From Candidatus Zhuqueibacterota bacterium (GTDB lineage: Bacteria; Zhuqueibacterota; Zhuqueibacteria; Residuimicrobiales; Residuimicrobiaceae), in assembly GCA_016934435.1 (NCBI GenBank), contig JAFGSU010000376.1, positions 1-9,929 of the forward strand: a stretch of DNA of 9,929 nucleotides, given 5' to 3'. A model generated the notes under the pieces. The model made no database searches. It was not told the DNA's origin and saw only the letters and a list, made by a program, of their open reading frames with translations. Both the position numbers and the translations under genes were made by a program. Every line of letters begins with the position of its first letter. Position 1 is the stretch's first letter. Below, piece by piece: positions 1 to 6,159 of this stretch.

Positions 1-113
1 AGCGCGATTTCCCGAGGTGTTAATATTTTATCGATAAAACGATCACCCCAGCGCGCGATCGTCCTGTCAAATCGGTCCAGATCGACTACGTCTATTCCAA
101 CAGCTTGAATCAT
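1..113 (-). CDS. acpS: Holo-[acyl-carrier-protein] synthase (AcpS), N-terminal part
   Basis: AcpS transfers 4'-phosphopantetheine from CoA to the serine of acyl carrier protein, activating it for fatty acid synthesis in the cytoplasm. Only the first 37 codons lie in the window; the gene runs off the left edge. Read on the minus strand it starts MIQAVGIDVVDLDRF and continues with FIDKILTPREIAL. This matches the AcpS family opening (GIDIVDIxRF, with the magnesium-binding Asp at residue 8) and the following F-x-x-KILTxxE block. The start ATG is at 113-111, with an AGGTGG ribosome binding site 9 bases upstream. The gene is divergent from the ECF sigma factor gene. The match is short but distinctive; the full protein would normally be about 120-130 residues. 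Confidence 0.9.
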   Translation of the reverse strand, partial: MIQAVGIDVVDLDRFDRTIARWGDRFIDKILTPREIA

Positions 114-197
114 AGGTTCTTTCCACCTGCGATCCCTTCTTGACAGCATTAAGACAAAACAGTCTAAAAATTAAAAATAGTAGTTGAATAGCAGTAA

Positions 198-226
198 AAA
201 ATAACATTTATACTCATTATTTGCAA
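198..226 (-). promoter_or_regulatory. Candidate sigma-70 promoter for acpS
   Basis: On the minus strand a TTGCAA -35 box (226-221) lies 17 bases from a TATTTT -10 box (203-198). Each matches consensus at four of six positions, with ideal spacing. Transcription would start near 191 and leave a leader of about 78 bases before acpS. This is pattern-based only; AT-rich sequence throws up such matches by chance. Confidence 0.35.
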
Positions 227-229
227 TAA
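217..229. repeat. Short inverted repeat between divergent promoters
   Basis: TTATT-TGC-AATAA forms a 13-bp inverted repeat with a 3-base centre. It overlaps the proposed acpS -35 box and sits just upstream of the sigma-gene -35 box, which would suit an operator or a bent-DNA site. It is short and AT-rich, so it may be chance. Confidence 0.25.
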
Positions 230-236
230 CTTTTCC

Positions 237-265
237 TTGATTGTTTGAGAATTTTCATGTATAAT
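237..265 (+). promoter_or_regulatory. Sigma-70 type promoter for the ECF sigma gene
   Basis: A TTGATT -35 box (237-242) is followed after 17 bases by a perfect TATAAT -10 box (260-265). The start of transcription is expected near 271-273. That gives a leader of about 115 bases before the ATG at 389, which contains a palindrome and a hairpin. A housekeeping-type promoter implies at least basal expression independent of autoregulation by the ECF factor. Confidence 0.6.
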
Positions 266-300
266 TATTGATAGGTAAAAAAAAAGTCAGATGGTTTGTC

Positions 301-312
301 CTATGCGCATAG
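301..312. repeat. 12-bp perfect palindrome in the sigma-gene leader
   Basis: CTATGCGCATAG reads identically on both strands. It lies about 30 bases downstream of the predicted transcription start of the ECF sigma gene, a position where a dimeric repressor could block elongation. No known operator consensus is recognised, so the regulatory role is inference. Confidence 0.35.
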
Positions 313-335
313 TTATTACATTCGATATAGCGGCG

Positions 336-353
336 AGAGCCAAATCTGGCTTT
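336..353 (+). promoter_or_regulatory. Leader hairpin upstream of the sigma-gene start
   Basis: AGAGCCA (336-342) pairs with TGGCTTT (347-353) around an AATC loop, giving a 7-bp stem with one G-U pair. It ends just before the TTG at 356 and 35 bases before the ATG at 389. There is no U-run long enough for a terminator. It could shape translation initiation, and its presence directly before the TTG makes that start less attractive than the ATG. Confidence 0.3.
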
Positions 354-388
354 GATTGGATGTGCACCCGCATAATATTTTGAGTGGT

Positions 389-970
389 ATGGATTCAGAT
401 AGCGCACAACTCATACGCGAAGCCATCGAGGGCGATCAAAAAGCTTATGCTGAAATTGTCAATCGCTACCGCATGCAAATTTTTAATCTAATCCTGCGTA
501 TGGTGCGTCAACGCGATGAGGCGGAGGACCTCACCCAGGAGACATTCATAAAAGCATTTAATGCCCTGCCGTCTTTTAATGCCGAATATGCCTTTTCCAC
601 CTGGCTTTATAAAATTGCCGTTAACAACTGCATTGATCATTTTCGTAAAAAAAGGCTCAAGACCTATCCGTTAGACAATCCCATACCGGTAAAGGATGGC
701 GAATTGCAGCGCGAATTTCCTGATCAGAATGAGACGCCCGATTCCGGACTGATGGAAAAAGAGAGGCAGACACAAATTCAGGATGCCATCGATTCGCTGC
801 CGGAAAAATATCGCCAGGCTATCGTTTTACGACACGGACAGGACAAATCGTATGAAGAGATCGCCATTGAGCTGGATATTCCCATCGGCACCGTCAAGGT
901 TCGCATCTTTCGAGCTCGCGAAATGCTGAAAAAAAAGCTGCGTGAACAGAGACGGTTGTTGATGTTGTAG
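389..970 (+). CDS. ECF (RpoE-like) RNA polymerase sigma factor
   Basis: This is a group 4 sigma factor that directs RNA polymerase to a stress or envelope regulon. With the ATG at 389 it has 193 residues, normal for the family. Sigma region 2 spans about residues 20-89 and contains the core-binding and -10-melting block (DEAEDLTQETFIKAF, then FSTWLYKIAVNNCIDHFRKK). A variable acidic linker follows. Region 4 covers about 137-185, with LPEKYRQAIVLRH and the helix-turn-helix SYEEIAIELDIPIGTVKVR that reads the -35 box. The frame is open back to a TTG at 356, right after an in-frame stop. I prefer the ATG because the conserved domain begins just after it and the TTG abuts a hairpin, but its ribosome site (TGAGTGG) is weak. 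No anti-sigma factor gene follows; the next gene is convergent. Confidence 0.92.
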   Translation: MDSDSAQLIREAIEGDQKAYAEIVNRYRMQIFNLILRMVRQRDEAEDLTQETFIKAFNALPSFNAEYAFSTWLYKIAVNNCIDHFRKKRLKTYPLDNPIPVKDGELQREFPDQNETPDSGLMEKERQTQIQDAIDSLPEKYRQAIVLRHGQDKSYEEIAIELDIPIGTVKVRIFRAREMLKKKLREQRRLLML

Positions 971-1124
971 ATGATCTGTAACCTGCCCGATTTCTGAATT
1001 AGCCGGCCAACAGAATGGATAGAACGCCACCCGCGATGTAACTATTTGCCGATGTGGGCGCCTGCTCGCTGACCAGCCTATCCTGGTGATAAGTTAGGTC
1101 GGGCTCACTTTCTTCCCTACTTCT

Positions 1125-1694
1125 CTATCGTTCCATTTCCTGTATGGCATCGTATATTATACGGCCTGACACAACACGATAAGCCGGTTTGTTCTCAAGG
1201 TGATAGGTTTGTGAGTGATGGCAGGGAGGATACTGTTTTATTCCCATCTCATGATCAAACGATTTAATGGTTGCCATATTCAGGTCTGAAAGAGCGTATG
1301 GAATGAACGATTGCCACATGGTTACAAAATCCGCGTGTTTTGCTGATTGGGTTGTTGCGCTCAGATAAAATATTTGCCATATTTTTTCCAATGACCACTC
1401 CAGGATTTTGCAGGGCCTCAAATTGAGGCGGACAATGCTATGATCGATGGAGACCGGTTCAACGATTGGGTCGTCCATGGCCTTTGCGAGGGATAGCCAT
1501 TCGGCCTGCAAGCCTGCGCGCGCCCCTTCAAAGTCGGTCAAAAGATGTTCCGCTCCCAGCACTCCCTGATACATCAATTTGTACAGGTCCTGGACAGCAA
1601 ACCCTGGATGAAGCTGGATATGCCAGTTGACCAGGTGCGGCCATGATGTGAATTCAGGCCACGGCTGCATAGAGTTCTCTGCAAATATAATCAT
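1125..1694 (-). CDS. Conserved protein of unknown function
   Basis: I do not recognise a named function. The 189-residue protein is soluble, with no signal peptide or membrane helix. It has blocks that look like a conserved family: HPGF followed by QDLYKLMYQGVLGAEHLL (about 29-52), EPVSIDHSIVRLNLRP (79-94), and near the C-terminus YPPCHHSQTYH and KPAYRVV (155-175). I recall uncharacterised bacterial proteins with the same YK-x-x-x-Q-x-x-x-G-x-EH, RxNLRP and HHS...PAYR pattern. The invariant-looking His, Glu and Arg residues hint at an enzyme, but that is inference. The gene is the last of the minus-strand cluster and overlaps the end of hemW by 41 bases, so it is probably translationally coupled. 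An ATG at 1670 (MQPWPEF) is an equally plausible start, reducing the overlap to 17 bases. No terminator is visible downstream. Confidence 0.75.
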   Translation of the reverse strand: MIIFAENSMQPWPEFTSWPHLVNWHIQLHPGFAVQDLYKLMYQGVLGAEHLLTDFEGARAGLQAEWLSLAKAMDDPIVEPVSIDHSIVRLNLRPCKILEWSLEKIWQIFYLSATTQSAKHADFVTMWQSFIPYALSDLNMATIKSFDHEMGIKQYPPCHHSQTYHLENKPAYRVVSGRIIYDAIQEMER

Positions 1695-2955
1695 ACAGCA
1701 GCAATCCCTGCCGAGTAAGGGCGAGGTGATGGTTAATTCCGGTCAACAGTTTGCCGTTTTGTGACGGCTGAAAAGGCGATGTGTCAAGATCAATACCGCC
1801 CAAAGATTCCAGAGCGGAACCGGTCAGTTCATAAAAGTCTTTGGTGAAAATCTGGCGCCACATTTGCAGATCCAGGCCTTCTTTACGCCGAAGCCCCAGC
1901 AAAATGGCTTCCGCTTTCATTTGTGTCGTTGTAAGTTTTTCTGTTTCTGCGACAGGCCACTCGTCTTTATTCAAGCGCTGATGATAGGCATGGACGTCAT
2001 CGATATTGCGCCAGCGGAAATGGTTGAAATGGCTGTGAGCCGACGGTCCCAAGCCCAGGTAAGCAGTGCCGTCCCAGTATTTCTGGTTGTGTCGGGAACG
2101 ATAGCCGGGCAGCGCAAAGTTGGAGATTTCATAGTGTTCATATCCGGCGGCTGTTAGCATTTCCGAACCGCACAGGTACATTTCCCGTTCCAGTTCTTCA
2201 TCGCATTTTTTTATTTGTTTTAATTCCACCGCGCGCGCCAGGGCGGTGCCGGGTTCATAGGTCAGGCCGTACATGGAGATGTGCTGCGGTTTAAATTGCA
2301 GGGTTTGGGTTACCGTCTGTTGCCAGCTGTCGAGTGTCTGGCAGGGGACGGCATAGATTAGATCGATACTGATATTGGGTATATTGGCCCGTTGCAGGTA
2401 GTGGATGCTTTCTGCAGCCTGCCGCGCGTCATGAATGCGCGAAAGCATGGACAGGTCGCGATTATCGAAAGACTGCACACCGAGTGAAAGACGGTTTATG
2501 CCTGCGTTGAGTAACAAAGCGGCGGATGGTTCGGATAGCGTGCCCGGATTTGCCTCCAGGGTGATTTCGATGTCTTGAGGAGCATAAAAACCCTGGCGTA
2601 TGAAGCGCAGGATGGTGAAAATTTGTTCGTGTGACAGGAGGGAAGGCGTGCCACCGCCGAAATAGATGGAAGATAGAGAAAAACCGTCATCAGGCAGCAT
2701 GGTTTGGAAAGCGGCGAGGAATGGGGATGCCGCTGTCTCTCCGTCATTGAATACTTGCTGTTGTTGGCGGATTTCGGGCAGCGATGAACTTGAAAATCCG
2801 TCAAAAGGCGGTTTTTGCTGATAGCCTTCGATTTCTTTTAAAAGTGCCGCCATATAGTGCGGCAACATCGATGTATCGGTGATGGAATAAAAATCGCAAT
2901 AGGTACATTTATGCCGGCAAAAGGGAACATGAATGTAAAGCGCCACGTTGCGCAT
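1654..2955 (-). CDS. hemW: HemW-like radical SAM heme chaperone (formerly called HemN-like)
   Basis: HemW binds heme and a 4Fe-4S cluster with S-adenosylmethionine and is thought to deliver heme to respiratory proteins at the membrane. It is a relative of the coproporphyrinogen dehydrogenase HemN but not that enzyme. The N-terminus YIHVPFCRHKCTYCDFYS carries the CxxxCxxC cluster cysteines (13, 17, 20) followed by DF, where true HemN has a fourth cysteine; this supports HemW. The SAM-binding GGGTPS lies at about 100-105, and the family motif HNQKYW with YLGLGPSAHS at about 288-306. The protein is 433 residues, longer than the usual 370-400. Much of the excess is a Ser/Gln-rich insert between residues about 46 and 93, ahead of the GGGTPS strand. 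The ATG lies 3 bases after the lepB stop, with GGTGA in the lepB tail as ribosome site, so the two genes are coupled. Confidence 0.9.
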   Translation of the reverse strand: MRNVALYIHVPFCRHKCTYCDFYSITDTSMLPHYMAALLKEIEGYQQKPPFDGFSSSSLPEIRQQQQVFNDGETAASPFLAAFQTMLPDDGFSLSSIYFGGGTPSLLSHEQIFTILRFIRQGFYAPQDIEITLEANPGTLSEPSAALLLNAGINRLSLGVQSFDNRDLSMLSRIHDARQAAESIHYLQRANIPNISIDLIYAVPCQTLDSWQQTVTQTLQFKPQHISMYGLTYEPGTALARAVELKQIKKCDEELEREMYLCGSEMLTAAGYEHYEISNFALPGYRSRHNQKYWDGTAYLGLGPSAHSHFNHFRWRNIDDVHAYHQRLNKDEWPVAETEKLTTTQMKAEAILLGLRRKEGLDLQMWRQIFTKDFYELTGSALESLGGIDLDTSPFQPSQNGKLLTGINHHLALTRQGLLLYDYICRELYAAVA

Positions 2956-2958
2956 GTG

Positions 2959-3675
2959 TCACCGGATGATGCTGAAAATACGAGTCCAGCGTATTTTATG
3001 AAAAATATCCCAGAGCGGTTCGGTCTTGTCCCACGAAAAATAGATGACCAACGCCTGCCCGCGGATATTTTGCATGGGCAGGTAGCCCCAATAGCGGCTG
3101 TCTTGACTGTTATCGCGGTTATCTCCCATCATAAACAGATGGTCCGGAGGCACGACAACAGGGCCAAACCGTGGATTAAAGCCGTCGTACCGGCGGATGA
3201 CATAATCCTTGCCGTTGGCGACGACTTTAAAGTAATTCACATACCTGCCTTCGGATTCATCAAATTTTTTTTCAATAAAAGTAATGCGACCTTCCGGCTG
3301 GTTATTAATTAAGACTTCTCCATTGCGCATCTCCAGCGTATCTCCAGGTGTGCCGATGCATCGTTTGATATAGTCCAATTTTTCATCCAATGGATATTTA
3401 AAGACGATAATATCCCCTCGTTCCGGCTGTCGCAGACCGGGCAGTTTAAGGGTGGGTAATTGGACGTCGATGATCGGGATGTGTTCCGGGGTTTCGGCGC
3501 CGTATATGAATTTATTCACTAAAAGGAAATCACCGACCAGCAGGGTATCTTTCATGGAACCGGTGGGAATTCGAAACGCCTGAATAACCAGAGCACGCAA
3601 TATCAGCGCCGCCAATAATGCAACTGCAAAAGCCTCAAAATACTCTCGGAATATGCCTTTACCTTTCTTTTTCAT
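2959..3675 (-). CDS. lepB: Signal peptidase I
   Basis: This membrane-bound serine protease cleaves signal peptides from proteins exported by Sec or Tat, acting on the outer face of the cytoplasmic membrane. The 238-residue protein starts with a basic stretch and one membrane anchor (about 15-33). Box B, RIPTGSMKDTLLVGD, holds the nucleophile Ser40. Box D, YIKRCIGTPGD, holds the general base Lys104. Box E, GDNRDNSQDSRYWG, lies at 184-197. All catalytic residues of the S26 family are present. The ATG at 3675 is preceded by AAGGA with 7 bases spacing. It follows the ABC permease gene after 62 bases and is 3 bases ahead of hemW. Confidence 0.96.
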   Translation of the reverse strand: MKKKGKGIFREYFEAFAVALLAALILRALVIQAFRIPTGSMKDTLLVGDFLLVNKFIYGAETPEHIPIIDVQLPTLKLPGLRQPERGDIIVFKYPLDEKLDYIKRCIGTPGDTLEMRNGEVLINNQPEGRITFIEKKFDESEGRYVNYFKVVANGKDYVIRRYDGFNPRFGPVVVPPDHLFMMGDNRDNSQDSRYWGYLPMQNIRGQALVIYFSWDKTEPLWDIFHKIRWTRIFSIIR

Positions 3676-3737
3676 CTAGGAATCCTTTCGCATAGAAAAT
3701 GATGGCATGCATTCATGTTCATAGGTTTGGTATAAAA

Positions 3738-5372
3738 TCAATAGAGCCATTCTTGATAATCTAACTTTTTTTCCGATAAAACGGTTCCCGAATACGCCAG
3801 TAAGGCGGCCAGGAGGAGCAACAGCGTTAGTGTGATATTGATGGTTAAGAATACCGATGCCAAAAAAACGACTAGCGCGTACAAGCCCAGCAGGAGAAAA
3901 ATGGAGATCATATAAGCCATATTGCCGCCGCTGCTCAACATTCTTTTGGGGTGCTCCCATTTAAAATTGGCAAAATATGCGCCTGATACAATACCCACGC
4001 CGCTGGACCCTATGATAATAGCCAAGAGTGCAGTGAAAACGTGAAAGGTGATGAAGAGCGGCGCCGGATCAATCAAGTGCATGACGCCCATGGCGAGGAG
4101 GCCACATAGGAGCGTTATCGATGCGCTGGCTAAAATTTTTGCTAACAGAAATGTGCGCCGGCGTTGGGGAGCGCACAGCACATAACTGAACGTGAGGCCC
4201 TCAGCCGGGATCAGTCTGGAGGCCCAGCTGCCGGCCATGAGGGATGAAAATAAAAAAAGATATAAATAAGGAAAATAGGGCTGTAAAGCGCCCAGGTTTT
4301 CGGCTTCGCGGTTCGAGCCGATCAACGGGAAAACGATCATAATCACTGCATAAAGAAAAATTTGCATGGTGTATCGGCTATCGCGTAATAGTAATTTTAT
4401 ATCTTTTAACCAGAGAGTAAATATCAGGCTATTGCGCATTCCTGATCGCGCTACGGTCTGTGGTCGGACGGGCAGGTCGTTGGATTTCAAACGAATGGAC
4501 GTAAGCTGACCACTGAACAGGTCTCGTCGCACCGCTCTTTGCAGCAGGGCGGTCGCGATCACGTAGAGCGCCAGACACAAAGAAGTGAGCAGCAGCAAAT
4601 TGGTCGCCATGGCGGTGAAATCGGATGAGGTAAAAGCAAAGAGCGCATCGCTCAGCCACTGGGATGGAAAATAGGATACATAGGCGGCACTTTTTTGTTG
4701 TACAAAGCGGATGGTTTCGGTCGAATACATATGCGAGTCCGGGTGAATGCGTTCCGGCCGGATATACTGCAATCCGCCCCAGAGCAGCAACGACAGCAGG
4801 CTGAATATAACCGTGGCGATGTTTTTTGCCTTTTTGGCCGGGATTATGCTGACCAGTCCAATGGCGAGGGCGGCCGCCAAACCCACCGGTATGCAGATAA
4901 AGAGCATGGCCGCCATGAGCGCATAAATATAGAAAAAAGGCGATAGATGAAGCGCCAGGCCCAGAGCGAGGATGAGCGGCACACCGACGGCAAAAAACAG
5001 GGTCGAATTGGTGATGGCGGCATCAATCAGTTTAAATTGAAATATCGTGCGCCTGGAAATGGGTGACGATAGCAGGAGCGTAAGGTCTTTGGATAAAAAG
5101 AGGGAGTGGATGACGATGGTCAGGCCACTGAAAAGCAGCATCAGAAACAGACCGAGAATGGAAGAACTGAATATGAAATGGAGCCACTGTTCGCCGTCCG
5201 GCAACTCGGCCAACAGGGTTTTGTAGACAAAGAGTATATTCAGAAAAATCACCACAGGAACCAGCGTCAGGCCGATATGCCCCAGGATGCGGCGCCTTCT
5301 TTTTTTTACTTCGCCCTGACGCAGGGAATTGTACCAGGAGGTTAAGCGGTTTTTCAGCAGCAACGCGAGCAT
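3738..5372 (-). CDS. ABC transporter permease, ABC-2-like, about 12 membrane helices
   Basis: This is the membrane subunit of an ABC exporter, pairing with the ATPase encoded immediately upstream; the substrate is unknown. From the ATG at 5372 it is 544 residues. A basic cytoplasmic N-terminus (KKRRRR at about 23-28) precedes about twelve hydrophobic segments: five between residues 33 and 203, one near 260-280, and six from about 335 to the C-terminus. A P-x-x-RR-x-x-F/L-x-x-K motif occurs twice, as SPISRRTIFQFK (about 103-114) and APQRRRTFLLAK (about 401-412), each in a cytoplasmic loop, suggesting two ABC-2 half domains fused in one chain. The frame extends back to an ATG at 5402, overlapping the ATPase gene by 26 bases. 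I chose 5372 because it lies 4 bases after the ATPase stop, with AAGAG upstream, and the hydrophobic N-terminus starts there. Confidence 0.88.
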   Translation of the reverse strand: MLALLLKNRLTSWYNSLRQGEVKKRRRRILGHIGLTLVPVVIFLNILFVYKTLLAELPDGEQWLHFIFSSSILGLFLMLLFSGLTIVIHSLFLSKDLTLLLSSPISRRTIFQFKLIDAAITNSTLFFAVGVPLILALGLALHLSPFFYIYALMAAMLFICIPVGLAAALAIGLVSIIPAKKAKNIATVIFSLLSLLLWGGLQYIRPERIHPDSHMYSTETIRFVQQKSAAYVSYFPSQWLSDALFAFTSSDFTAMATNLLLLTSLCLALYVIATALLQRAVRRDLFSGQLTSIRLKSNDLPVRPQTVARSGMRNSLIFTLWLKDIKLLLRDSRYTMQIFLYAVIMIVFPLIGSNREAENLGALQPYFPYLYLFLFSSLMAGSWASRLIPAEGLTFSYVLCAPQRRRTFLLAKILASASITLLCGLLAMGVMHLIDPAPLFITFHVFTALLAIIIGSSGVGIVSGAYFANFKWEHPKRMLSSGGNMAYMISIFLLLGLYALVVFLASVFLTINITLTLLLLLAALLAYSGTVLSEKKLDYQEWLY

Positions 5373-5376
5373 GGCA

Positions 5377-6135
5377 TTAGCTCTTGTCCAAGAATTGGGC
5401 AACTTCGGTTTGATCCACGGAACCGGTCAGCTGTAGAAAAATGTCTTCCAGACTCGCACCCTCGGCAGCGACTTTATGCCGTAATTCATCCAGGCTGCCC
5501 AGGGCGATTAAATTGCCCTGGTGAATGATGCCGATACGATCGCACATTCGTTCCGCGACTTCTAAAATATGGGTGGACATAAATACGGTTGTGCCGCGAT
5601 TCACCAGGCCGCGCAACATATCCTTGAGATTGCGCGCCGCTTTGGGGTCCAGACCGACGGTCGGTTCGTCCAGAAATAATACCCGCGGTTCATGCACCAG
5701 CGCCGCGGACAGGGCCACTTTTTGTTTCATGCCGTGAGAAAAATCCTCGATCAGCTCATGGGCCCGTTTCTCGATTTCGAATATTTCGAACAGTTGATGC
5801 ATTCGGCGCACGGCATCGGCATGGGGTGTTTCATAGATACGCGCGATGAACAGGACAAACTCCCGCGGACTGAGTTTTTCGTATAAAGCCGGCTGCTCCT
5901 GCACCAGGCCGAATAACTTTTTGGCGGCCATGGGATTCTGCAGTAGATCATAATCACCAATGGTTACTTTGCCGGAATCGGGATGCAAAAGCCCGGTCAT
6001 CATTTTGATGGAAGTCGTTTTACCGGCGCCGTTGGGACCAAGGAAAACGAACAGCTCGTTGCCGATTGTCAGGTTTAAATCAACAACAGCCGGCCGACCA
6101 TTGAAACTTTTACTGAGGTGTTCAATGTGAAGCAT
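5377..6135 (-). CDS. ABC transporter ATP-binding protein
   Basis: This is the cytoplasmic ATPase of an ABC exporter and presumably the partner of the adjacent permease. The 252-residue protein is a single complete nucleotide-binding domain: Walker A GPNGAGKTT (33-41), Q-loop near Gln79-Gln81, a signature-like DFSHGMKQKVALSAALVHEP (131-150, with FSHGM in place of LSGGQ), Walker B VLFLDEPTVGLDP (152-164) and switch His189 in STHILE. The short helical region and the FSHGMKQK variant are typical of ABC-2/NatA/CcmA-like exporters, including Na+, antibiotic and lipid exporters. The substrate cannot be deduced. The ATG at 6135 has AAAAGG six bases upstream and follows the lepA stop by 24 bases. Confidence 0.93.
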   Translation of the reverse strand: MLHIEHLSKSFNGRPAVVDLNLTIGNELFVFLGPNGAGKTTSIKMMTGLLHPDSGKVTIGDYDLLQNPMAAKKLFGLVQEQPALYEKLSPREFVLFIARIYETPHADAVRRMHQLFEIFEIEKRAHELIEDFSHGMKQKVALSAALVHEPRVLFLDEPTVGLDPKAARNLKDMLRGLVNRGTTVFMSTHILEVAERMCDRIGIIHQGNLIALGSLDELRHKVAAEGASLEDIFLQLTGSVDQTEVAQFLDKS

Positions 6136-6159
6136 AAATAACCTTTTCCCGTCTCGTTC

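Noticed and set aside
140..168. TTGACA on the plus strand as a second sigma-gene promoter
   Set aside because: At 17 bases spacing the -10 position reads TCTAAA, a poor match, and the TTGATT/TATAAT pair at 237-265 is much better placed.
356..388. TTG at 356 as start of the sigma factor
   Set aside because: The 11 added residues fall outside the sigma domain, the TTG directly follows a hairpin and a stop codon, and no ribosome site precedes it. It cannot be fully excluded.
971..1124. Possible shared terminator or small gene between the convergent sigma gene and the unknown gene
   Set aside because: Only a weak ACCAG/CTGGT hairpin without a T-run is visible, and no open frame with a start and ribosome site is present.
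2857..3312. Plus-strand open frame of 151 codons across the hemW/lepB junction
   Set aside because: It is antisense to two genes with intact catalytic motifs, has no ribosome site or domain, and its composition is that of a reverse-strand shadow.
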